DNA from: Conidiobolus incongruus B7586
Taxonomy: Eukaryota; Entomophthoromycota; Entomophthoromycetes; Entomophthorales; Conidiobolaceae
Direction of reading: 5' to 3'
DNA length: 33,165 bases
NCBI GenBank assembly: GCA_000697335.1
Contig: JNEM01010838.1
Location: forward strand, 1-33,165
Below the pieces are notes generated by a model, which saw only the letters and a list, made by a program, of their open reading frames with translations, searched no databases and had not been told where the DNA came from. A program made the position numbers and the translations under genes. Position 1 is the first letter of the stretch. Each line of letters starts with the position of its first letter. Shown one piece after another: positions 11,969 to 21,031 of this stretch.

Positions 11969-13402
11969 ATGCTAAATTTCAAACGCTCTTTAGTGGCTTT
12001 AGCTTTTTGCTCTTCTTTTGTGTATGGAGCAGGTGAGCATGGTCGAGTTTTGATGGGTTATTTCAGTACCCAGAACCAAACACCAGTTGAAGGAAGAATT
12101 AATGTTGACGAAATGTCAACGCAACTTACGCATGTACTTTTTGCATTTGCTGAAATTGACCCCAAGTCAGGTACTTGCATTGTTATAGATGAAGAATTGG
12201 ATATTAAAGATACATCGTCCCCACTTTTGGGATCCGAACTTAAGCCAAATACCACTACATGTGCAGCTGATCAACAGGCTAAAGGCAATTTGGGAGCTTT
12301 ATTTGCATTTAAAAAGAAGAATCCTCATGTCCAAATACTTTTATCAGTAGGTGGAGCCAGTCCTGAAAGAACAAAAGCATTTGCTGACACAACTTCTACC
12401 TCTGCAGGCATCGAAAAGCTATCCAAATCATGTATCAAATTGGCTCTTGACTATGGTATGGATGGTATTGACTGGGATTGGGAAACTCCTGATGGATCAA
12501 ATCAATGGGCCAATTATCTCAATTTAGCCGCTACAACGCGTCAACAATTCAACGAGTACAAAGATAATAAGAGTTATCTTCAAACCATTGCTATTTTGCC
12601 ATCTGTCTTCTCCAGTTCAACTGGAGAAGGAGCTGCTTCAGATGTAACCAGTCTCAAGAAAATGGCTGATCACTTAGATTATATCAATTTAATGACTTAT
12701 GACAGCTCCCCTGGCTCAGATCGTGCTCTTCACGATTCTCCATTATTCGCCGCTCCAGACTCCTGGGGTGCCAATAGCATTAATGACACTGTTACACGTG
12801 CTTTAACCATGATTCCAGCTAATAAGCTTGTCGTGGGAAGTCCTCTCTATGGTAGACAATCAGTAGTAATTCCCTTCACCAGAGAATCTGACAAATCATC
12901 TAATCAAGGATTATTCCACAATCTCGTCAAAGATGAAAAAAATCAAGGACAAGCCCTTTGGTATAACGAAATCAGAGATAGCTATCTCAATAATAACAAC
13001 TATGTCAGATATTGGGACGATTCATCTAAAGCACCTTATTTATTTGATAGCTCAACTAACACATTCATTACTTATACTGATCAAGAGTCGCTATCAGCTG
13101 TTGCACAGTATATCAAAGACAAAAATCTTGCTGGCATCTTCTTCTGGCATTTAGGAGGTTCATATAATCGTAAGACTAAACAAGAGGAATTAGTAGACTT
13201 TGTCGCAAGTAAGCTTGATAAGGTTGATACAAGAAAGCGACATGTATGTGCACCCAGATCACCTTTCTGTAACATTTACTCTACATGCCCAGCATCTGCC
13301 AACGGGGACAATGTAATTGGTGGCAGTAACCTCTCACATACCTTCAGCCCAATTATCTTAACTCTCCTAATTGCTACAACAACTTACTTAATTATGTTCT
13401 AA
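11969..13402 (+). CDS. GPI-anchored GH18 chitinase, 477 aa
   Basis: An intronless secreted chitinase that hydrolyses beta-1,4 links in chitin by substrate-assisted catalysis, probably acting at the fungal cell surface in wall remodelling. Residues 1-20 form a signal peptide (basic start, then LVALAFCSSFVYG). The GH18 barrel follows, with substrate motif LLSVGG (124-129) and catalytic DGIDWDWE (165-172), in which Glu172 is the acid. Asp245 in LMTYD (241-245) and the Trp in FFWHLGG (391-397) complete the active-site set. A short Cys-containing region (427-440: CAPR, FC, STC) precedes a hydrophobic C-terminus (458-477) after a small-residue stretch (ANGDNVIGGSN), the usual layout of a GPI-attachment signal. 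There is no chitin-binding domain. It is flanked on both sides by gene-poor DNA and is less AT-rich than its surroundings. Confidence 0.95.
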   Translation: MLNFKRSLVALAFCSSFVYGAGEHGRVLMGYFSTQNQTPVEGRINVDEMSTQLTHVLFAFAEIDPKSGTCIVIDEELDIKDTSSPLLGSELKPNTTTCAADQQAKGNLGALFAFKKKNPHVQILLSVGGASPERTKAFADTTSTSAGIEKLSKSCIKLALDYGMDGIDWDWETPDGSNQWANYLNLAATTRQQFNEYKDNKSYLQTIAILPSVFSSSTGEGAASDVTSLKKMADHLDYINLMTYDSSPGSDRALHDSPLFAAPDSWGANSINDTVTRALTMIPANKLVVGSPLYGRQSVVIPFTRESDKSSNQGLFHNLVKDEKNQGQALWYNEIRDSYLNNNNYVRYWDDSSKAPYLFDSSTNTFITYTDQESLSAVAQYIKDKNLAGIFFWHLGGSYNRKTKQEELVDFVASKLDKVDTRKRHVCAPRSPFCNIYSTCPASANGDNVIGGSNLSHTFSPIILTLLIATTTYLIMF

Positions 13403-14074
13403 TCATATCATACCAACAGTTTTAATACTAATAAATTAATCAAGTTTTATAAGTATATATCTTGAATCAAATCTTACTATTAAACATCACTATCTGTTTC
13501 AAATCTTTAAATTATTATATATTTTTTTTTCAAAATTATATTATTCTAACAATTGTTTTTTTATTTTTATTTTTGAATATATTATTATTAACAAATATAT
13601 ACATATTACTTTTTAATTTAAATGAAAAAAAAAGAATATTTATTTTATTATTATTTATTTCAATATTTTATTTTTTTTAATTTAAATGTTATAATTTATT
13701 AATACTAATTAAAAAGATAAATAATATCGAAGTTTACTATATATGGAATGTTTCAAATACAACAGTTTTTTGAATTTAGACTAATGCAGTATTTTAAAAT
13801 GTATCAAATAATTTGCTAATTCATATGTAGATATTTTGTTTTAATCAAATAACCATTATATCATTTTGTGAGTAACTTATTTTTTCATGGTATTAATCTA
13901 AATATAAATTATTTCATCGTTTTATATTTTAGGCTGATGATTTTAAGACGTATGGACCTATTCGAAATTAAAACTCATATTTAATCATTTAAAAAATAAT
14001 TCCAACTTTGAAAAATATAAATTTGCATTTTTTATTTAAGAAAATATTTCAAATTTAATATTTAAAATTAATTT

Positions 14075-14106
<32 letters not shown>

Positions 14107-15086
14107 TTTATTTTAATAAATTATCATTTATTTTATAAATAATTGATAAGCAATTATATGATTTGAATAAATCAAAATATGTCTTTTGGATTTTAGGAAA
14201 AATTTGGATTAGTGTTTCTGATAATTAATAATTTATGTATATTAACATATGCTGCTAGGTTGATTTATATTAATAACTAATAAAATATTATCATTACGAA
14301 ACACTGTTTACAATTATATTGATACACTTAGTTGTTATAATTATAACTCTAAAACAATATAATATCAATATATTTCAATAACTGGAAGATAATATTCAAG
14401 CAAATTTAACGATCTCATAAATCATATAAAGGAATTATATGATTTTTGTTAATTATATTTGTTATATCGTTTAGATGATTTAATGATCAGTATATGAATC
14501 AAATTATTAAAAATCAATTTTTAATAGACGTAAAAATTTCTTAATTAAATTTATTACACTTAATACCGGAAAATTTATGCTTTTGTGTTTTATATCCTAA
14601 ATTAACTATGATATTATTTAAATAAGTTATTAATATTTAATATAAATATGTATTTATTGGCATTGTTTTCATATAAATATGATTCAGTTGTCGCGAGTGG
14701 TTAAATATTATGATTAATTTGATTTTATTGTCATACTATTCAACCGTATCATAAGATATTTGTCTTATAAGTCATACAAAGTGATTAGATATAAATTATT
14801 TTTGATGGATTTATAACACAAAGACTGAAATGACTATTCTTATTTTATCATTTTTTAAGATGGCATAGTCGTTTGATCATTTGTATACATAAGATAATAT
14901 GAATAAGGGAATATCAGGATTAAAACTATTAAAATATTATAATTGATTCAATCAATTTGACAAGATTTCTAAAATTAATTATCTTTGATAAATGACTGAA
15001 TTTTAATTACTTTATAATTAAACAAAAATGTGATGATTGGATAATTTAAAGAAGTTTTAGCATTTCCTAATTAATGACATCACTAG
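13403..15086. other. AT-rich stretch between chitinase and NIPSNAP genes
   Basis: The first part carries the chitinase 3' untranslated region. The remainder is anonymous AT-rich DNA with a (TA)n tract at 14078-14104. No coding frame is convincing; a 72-codon open stretch at 13462-13680 is low-complexity Phe/Leu/Ile from T-rich sequence. Confidence 0.5.
14078..14104. repeat. (TA)n microsatellite, 27 bp
   Basis: A perfect alternating TA run of 13.5 units in AT-rich intergenic DNA. Likely length-variable between strains. Confidence 0.9.
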
Positions 15087-15093
15087 TATAAAT
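15087..15093 (+). promoter_or_regulatory. TATA-like element of the NIPSNAP gene
   Basis: TATAAAT, 116 bp upstream of the start codon. A CRE-like TGACATCA sits just upstream at 15075-15082 and may be a bZIP-type site, but a single copy proves nothing. Confidence 0.4.
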
Positions 15094-15202
15094 ACGATAT
15101 TTATAAAAAAAAAGTCCTCAAATTTTTTTTCAACTTATCAAATTAAATTAAATACTATATTGTATAAAAACTACAGTTAATAATTTTTGATATATTTTAA
15201 TA

Positions 15203-16235
15203 ATGAAAAGATTAATTCAAAACCAATTATTAACCAAATCTTTTAACCCTACAATAAAAAGTCATTTCATACGTCCCTTTTTCACAAAGTTCACTTCTTT
15301 GGAAGGTACTGGCGAAAAAGCAAAGAGCTTCGTTCAATCCATTTTGCACGGTGCTCCAGAAGTAGTCCAAGAGTTTGAAAAGGATACCTTTTCCAAGCTT
15401 TTGGCTAGGGGAAAAGCTATTAACGAAGTTCAATGTAAGAATATTTTAAATTTTGTAATCCATTTTATCAATTGACTGTTATTTTAGTTCATAACGTCAA
15501 ACCCGAAAGTATTGCTGAATATCTCAAACTAGTGTAAATATTATATTTTTTCAATTTTACTTTATACAAGAATTAATTTTTTTTCACTAGCGAAGAATAT
15601 TATCCAAAATTTTCTTCTCATTTCGGAGAAGACGGTTTGAAATTAAGAGGGAGTTGGTTATCTGAGGTGGGTGAGTTAGATAAAGCTGGTAATTTTTGAT
15701 TTATAAACCGTTTTAGCAATTATACACTAACTTTTCATATAATAATATAGTTCATATTTGGGAATATCAAGGTTATGCATCTTATGATGCTATTATGGCA
15801 AAGAAACGTAATGATAAATTTTGGCAAGAGTTTGAATCTAAGTTGAGACCTCTATTAATCAAACGTGAGAATCAAATCTGTTTAGAATTCGCTTTCTGGG
15901 CTACTTCTAAACCTAAATTTGACGGTGGCGTTTACGAATTAAGAACTTATCTCTTGAAACCTGGTAGACTGTTGGAATGGGAACAAAACTGGAAATTAGG
16001 ACTTGAATGTCGTCGTCAATTCTGTGAACCTGTTGGCGCATGGTTCTCCCAACTTGGTGACTTGAATTACGTACACCATATGTGGCATTATCCAGACCTT
16101 AACGATCGTAAAATTACAAGAGAAGCTGCTTGGCAAGTGGATGGCTGGGCTCAAACCGTGTACAATACAGTTCGATTGGTTGAAACTATGAACGCTACAA
16201 TTCTCACTCCTTTGAAATTTAGTCCATTAAAATAA
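15203..16235 (+). CDS. NIPSNAP family mitochondrial protein, 286 aa, 4 exons
   Basis: Exons 15203-15434, 15488-15533, 15591-15688 and 15751-16235 (861 nt). NIPSNAP proteins are conserved mitochondrial proteins with a ferredoxin-like dimeric alpha-beta-barrel fold; in animals NIPSNAP1/2 act in mitophagy signalling. The N-terminus (KRLIQNQLLTKSFNP, then SHFIRPFFTKF) is basic, hydroxylated and free of acidic residues, as in a mitochondrial presequence. Two NIPSNAP repeats follow. The first starts after the LLARGKAINEVQ segment and includes VKPES, GSWLSEVG and HIWEYQGY; the second includes GGVYELRTYLLKPG, GAWFSQLGDLN and VHHMWHYPDLNDR. All three introns (53, 57 and 62 nt) have GTAA donors, the third with a CACTAAC branch site. 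Each junction restores codons expected in the family (QFHNVKPES, KLVEEYYP, DKAVHIWEY). No neighbour is functionally related. Confidence 0.95.
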
Positions 16236-16829
16236 TTTGATTTCATTATTATAGGATCTCGATATTAACGTCCAACTTTTGAAATGTTTTATAAAATGTA
16301 CTTGCCTTATCTTTCCAATTTTTCAATTTGTTTATACTGATAATTTATTATTGTAATTGTATTATTATTTTTTAGTATTCTTATTCAGATATTTGTAATA
16401 ACTTTGTTGAATATTTTGATAAAATAATAGTGATTTCTATTCAATGATCTAGTGATTTATTCAGATTTAAGATGAATATTGACAATTATAAAACTATTGG
16501 AATGATCGAGGTTTACAAAAGAATTTAATACTAACTCCATATGTGATTTAACTTAAAAATAAATCTACCCATTAACTATCCATTTCATCAGACAGATCAT
16601 TCTAGCATGAATTATATTTTAAATAATTTGATAGTAAGATATAAGAGTTGCATAGCAATATAGTTTATTCTACCATTAATGGTGGAGTCAACAATTTTAT
16701 AAATTAATTTTGAATTATTGATGGCTTAATTAAATTGAATATTAAAAATTATCAACCTCAAAAATCCGAATAAACATATTTAAAATTAATTAATATTTAA
16801 TTTAACCAATATTTAGAATTTAATAATAT
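16236..16829. other. NIPSNAP 3' flank and AT-rich spacer
   Basis: Carries the 3' untranslated region and anonymous AT-rich DNA up to the LTR-like fossil. No gene seen. Confidence 0.5.
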
Positions 16830-17162
16830 TGACACTAGTTGGAAAGTCAGGTGACTAATAATTTTAAGTAAAATAATCGTCTTCTGGGATGGCGCCTTTT
16901 AGATGATATAAAGGATATAATCTATTGTTTAACCTAGGTTGTAGGGCAGTACCTTATGAAGAGGACCGACGTGACCACTTGGTTGTATTCGGAATAATTA
17001 TAGCTGATTGACGTGTCTTCTTGGCTTTCGGGTAACACGTTGGATGGAATGATTGATTCCGTAGCTCGGGTGTAATTGTTGATCAGGTTGTAGGTGGATC
17101 TGTGTCGGGGATTATGAGATGTTCGAATTGTGAGGGTCGAACGGGTCTTGCGGCCCGTGACA
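16830..17162 (-). mobile_element. Solo-LTR-like fossil of an LTR retrotransposon (about 333 bp)
   Basis: A block strikingly richer in G and C than its surroundings, especially 16940-17160. It begins TGACAC and ends GTGACA, so its ends form an imperfect inverted repeat with the TG...CA termini of LTRs. It is flanked on both sides by AATAT/ATAT, as expected of a 4-5 bp target duplication. Read on the minus strand it starts TGTCACGGGCCGC and has a TATA-like stretch in its second half, a normal LTR layout. No internal retrotransposon genes or second LTR occur in the window, so it is most simply a solo LTR left after recombination. The family is probably Ty3/gypsy-like but not proven. The preserved composition and legible ends suggest it is younger than the Tc1 element. 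Confidence 0.6.
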
Positions 17163-18279
17163 ATATGATATTATCCTCATTTTATCATCCTATCTTTCAA
17201 CCAAATCTTATTACTTTATATTTTCCAACTATTGATTTTCATTATATTTTTGTTATCAAACGTTAGCAAAGTTTTTTTAGTTAGTTAATATATTTTCAAT
17301 CCTATCAAAAATCAAACCAGAAAGCTCAGAATTTATGAAACCATCTATTAAATATTAGAATATATTTGCACTTAAAATATACCAATCTTTAGGCTAAAAT
17401 ATATTACTTAAAAATTCAGTTTTTCACCTTATTTAATCGATTCAAACTATATTTGTAAGATTATTAAATTTTAATATTTACTAAATCTAATTGTTATCAT
17501 CATCAAAATAGTAATATTTTATACTAAATTTTTTTCAACTAAAGGTTAGGATATCTAATAAATATGATTATTTTAATAATTCTGAAATAGTAACTATCCC
17601 TTTTAGTATAATCTAAAATTTTTTTAATTTTATACATATTTTCAAATATATTATATTCACTTTAATTGATTGAAAATTTAAATTTTTATTTTGGTGATCA
17701 TATTAAAAATTTTATACCTCATTAAATGTATGATATATATAGTTTCTAATGCATTATGTAATATTATACATTAATATATTCAAATAATTTTTCATTTTAA
17801 AAATCTAGATTTATATTATGACATATCAAAAAGATAAACCAAGTTTTAAAAATCAATATCTAATTTCAGTATCAATTCAATTCAATTTCAATTTCTAATT
17901 CTTTACCAAATTTTACTATATCAATTCCAATGAATATGTAATAATAATTCATTTTAGTCCCATCAATTTTGTAACAATGATCTGGTTATTAAAACTAGTT
18001 GAATCAAGCCCTAAAAACAAAAGTATCAAATATATCGAAGAATCAACTTAACCCTTTGAAACAAAGATCTCTAAACTCAATTTAGTCAAGTTTTCCAACT
18101 TTGAAAATTCAATTCAATCAATTTGAAACTTTTAAATTAATTTCTTTGAGTTCAAGAGGGAATAACAAAATTCATGCGGAACTCAATTTGTTTTGATTGG
18201 AACCTTTTCATTTGGTCAATTTAAGTTAATTTCAATTCCATAAATCCCATTATTCCATTGTGCTTTATTAGGGATTTCA
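17163..18279. other. AT-rich spacer and upstream region of the CsbD-like gene
   Basis: No gene seen. From about 17860 to 18240 the sequence has recurrent TCAATT/AATTTCAA-like words (for example CAATTCAATTTCAATTTC near 17876). This looks like simple-sequence drift in the upstream region more than discrete operators. Confidence 0.45.
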
Positions 18280-18287
18280 TATATAAA
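18280..18287 (+). promoter_or_regulatory. TATA element of the CsbD-like gene
   Basis: TATATAAA, 75 bp before the ATG. The strong box and short leader fit a stress-inducible or highly regulated gene, though that is inference. Confidence 0.6.
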
Positions 18288-18354
18288 GGAAAAAGACACC
18301 AATTTTTAATTGAGTTTAATTCATTGTTTTGGTGTTTAATATATTGAAAGTCAG

Positions 18355-18768
18355 ATGGCTAGTGATATTACAAATGATATGATTTTAGGTACTGCCGAGT
18401 TTCAAATGGATACAACGGCCATTTCACCATCGAGCTATGCTATCCCTATCAATATTACCGATCATCCATTGTGTCAATGTCCTGAACCAAGAAACTTGAA
18501 GGATATACACAATACAGGATGTCATGAAATGCCCAAATTTGGCGAAATTGAACCACCTATCCACGGCGCTAAAGCTGCCAAAAGTCAGGGTAAATCTACC
18601 AAAGTCACGGGAACTTGGAAGCGTATGAAGGGAGGTGTCAAAATCGCTATTGGCAAAATATTAAATAATGACAGTATTAAAATGAAGGGCAAAAAGGATA
18701 AAAAGATGGGTATTGATCATCTCAACTCGGCCCAGGGAGAAAGGTATTATGAATATATTAGTCAATAA
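18355..18768 (+). CDS. Small CsbD-like protein, 137 aa
   Basis: An intronless gene for a basic, hydrophilic protein without signal peptide or membrane segment. Residues about 82-120 (KVTGTWKRMKGGVKIAIGK, then a variable link and MKGKKDKKMG) match the CsbD-like pattern of G-x-K-x-x-x-G-x-x-K repeats and an acidic/basic 'EGK' turn. The family is named after a bacterial general-stress protein and is frequent in fungi as small proteins of unknown biochemical role. The N-terminal 70 residues are not CsbD-like. They hold three cysteines in C-x-C and lone Cys (HPLCQCPEP and NTGCHEM), which could bind metal or form disulphides. The TATA box 75 bp upstream and clean TAA stop support a real gene. The function is unknown; the family call rests on pattern recognition only. 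Confidence 0.75.
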   Translation: MASDITNDMILGTAEFQMDTTAISPSSYAIPINITDHPLCQCPEPRNLKDIHNTGCHEMPKFGEIEPPIHGAKAAKSQGKSTKVTGTWKRMKGGVKIAIGKILNNDSIKMKGKKDKKMGIDHLNSAQGERYYEYISQ

Positions 18769-18944
18769 TCTCAATAAGTCGATATTACTATTCCATATTT
18801 TGAGTCATATTTAGAATTCTTTAATCGTTTATTGTTAATTTTTAATATATTGGTGTTGTATAATGTAAAATAAACTAGAGTAATTAAAAAAATTCTCACA
18901 ATTTCAAGGTTTAAGATTTTGGATTGATATTTGTTAATTTGATT

Positions 18945-19464
18945 ATGGAGTTAATATTTCGACATGGCTTGAAGTTGGGACAAAACAATGTACGTGTCTT
19001 AAATTTTACTCTATTTACTATTTATTTCGGAGATTATTAATTGATAATTTTTCAAAGTGATTTACAGTTTATTATATTTTACTTATAATAATCATATTGA
19101 ACAACTTGATTTTTATCGAGCTGTCATTTTTGCGCTCAACTTAGATATTAATTCATGAATTGCTTGATTAATTAATATTATACTATGGCTAATGATATGA
19201 TGAATTTAGCGTATTAGGAGATCCGCTCGCCATTCAATTTAAACCATCCGTCATTATTCCGAATGTAATCCACAGACAAGTACCTTACAATTTATGCATT
19301 TTGTGAAATTCCGGACAAAAAATAATCGGTGTTTCAACATATTGGCAAAAGGATGATAATATTATAAAATTAGCAGTGTGCACATATTTACTCGGAGATT
19401 ATCTCGACCAGAGCCAAGCCCTACATCTTGATAGTTTGATAAAATCCTTTAAAGTATCTCGATA
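18945..19464 (+). pseudogene. Decayed or mis-modelled gene of unknown family
   Basis: Coding-like blocks follow each other on the plus strand. An ATG at 18945 opens MELIFRHGLKLGQNN, followed by a possible intron (GTACGT donor at about 18990, TTTACAG acceptor near 19070). A second block contains NNHIEQLDFYRAVIFALN. A third (about 19208-19464) contains VLGDPLAIQFKPSVIIPN, then KIIGVSTYWQKDDN and DYLDQSQALHLDSLIKSF before TAG. Base composition is clearly less AT-rich than the flanks. At least two in-frame TGA codons and a phase mismatch at the first intron argue for decay, though an unrecognised intron could explain some of this. I do not recognise the family. The composition ends sharply at about 19510. 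Confidence 0.4.
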
Positions 19465-19510
19465 GCTACCCTTGGCCCGTTTTATCCAATTTACTTGATT
19501 TTTATTGCAA

Positions 19511-21031
19511 GGCTACTCTCCAGTAGACTTGATATGTATTTAAAATGGAGAGCAAACTGGCATAATCTCTATACTTCGTCAATCAATTAGACACTCTCAA
19601 AGATCACGATATTATGTTGAAATATAATAATAAGATAGTATTATTATTTATAATTTAATCAAAAATTTTTTATTGAAATAATTTCAAAATTTATCATACT
19701 CATATTTGCTTTTATTTTATTCAATTGATTATGATTTTTATACAAGTATTTTAGTAAATTAATAGCCAATTATATTGTAATTAAAGTGAATTTATGTATA
19801 TTTTTAATTTCCTTACATAAAAAGAAATTTTCTAAAAAAATTTTTTCTGATACTATATTTATCAATCCGGTATTCCTTTTTAAATTTAGATGAAATTTAT
19901 AATATGCAATTCAAAGAATATTATTGAAGGCTATAATAAAAAATTACTTATCAATGAAAAAAATCATTAAGCTAAGTTTATAATCTTCGAACAATAGATA
20001 ATAACGATTTGAATATCCAATATAACTTAACTGAATTTAAGTCCAATTGTCTATTGGATTCATATAATAGCTCAGTTGAACATACACTTCTAATGAATGA
20101 ATGCTAAATAATAACAGTTCTAAAGCTTAAATATAAATAAAATATATTCAATCCATATTATAAATTGGTCTTTCAATATTCCTCAATATGTTTTCGATTA
20201 TTTTATTATTTTATATAAAAGTTGATTAAATTGGTTAATGTAATCGTTGATCTTTTATTAAAGATTTATCATAGTAAATTTTCTATTAAATATTGTCAAA
20301 TAATGATTTTGAATAATAATAAGAGGTTGGCTATATTCATTCAAATTTGATTCATCCTACAAGCTTTTATTACTAAAAAGAATATTACTTTTTTAATAAA
20401 TTGGTTGAAATTTTTAATATTTTCTAATAATATAATATTTAATATTGAATTGTTACAAATATATTTTGAAATAATATTGGAATTAAATTGTACAATGACG
20501 ATCTTTCGATTTATTACTGTATATTATATTTTTTTTCATCAAATGGCTAATATAAAATCTGAATTTGGTCATGATCAGTCGCAAATTGAACAAATTAAAT
20601 CAAGTTGATATACCTTAAATTAATCATACTATTTGTATTATTTATGAATACTCAGACTCAATTGAATTTTATCATTTATCAACACCCAACACTCACATCA
20701 TTAATTATCTTATCAATAAATAAATTGCACCTTCTTTTTGTTATTGACAAATAATTAAATCTTCTTTAATTCGGAAAATATATGTGAATTTAGATATAAC
20801 TGATATTTAGATCATACAATAAAATCACCTCAATTTTTATATATAATTGATTACTAATTATCAATTCATTTAAATCCAAATTAATCTAATTAACCAAATT
20901 TAAAATCATCTCGAATCCCGATATTTTATAATCATCAATCAGCACCACTAAAAAATAAAAGTTATTCCAAATGTAGGGAATTATCACAAGTTAATCAATC
21001 GCCAAATTAATAATTCCACCTTGAATTATAA
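19511..21031. other. AT-rich spacer upstream of the NADH pyrophosphatase gene
   Basis: No gene seen. An open stretch at 20405-20608 is low complexity (Ile/Phe-rich) in its first half and has no match to anything I know; I treat it as chance. The last 300 bp presumably hold the pyrophosphatase promoter, but no TATA-like box stands out. Confidence 0.5.

Noticed and set aside
12058-13275. Open frames on the other strand and in another frame inside the chitinase
   Set aside because: They are shadows of the well-supported chitinase reading frame.
13462-13680. 72-codon open stretch after the chitinase
   Set aside because: Phe/Leu/Ile low complexity from T-rich DNA in the chitinase 3' flank; no plausible protein.
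16830-17162. A complete LTR retrotransposon here
   Set aside because: No second LTR and no retrotransposon coding blocks nearby; only a solo-LTR-like fossil is supported.
8820-19560. Shared word GGAGAGCAAACT near 8838 and near 19546
   Set aside because: A single 12-bp match without extended similarity is not enough to call a repeat.
20405-20608. 67-codon open stretch upstream of the NADH pyrophosphatase gene
   Set aside because: Low-complexity Ile/Phe-rich translation with no family resemblance; fits chance in AT-rich DNA.
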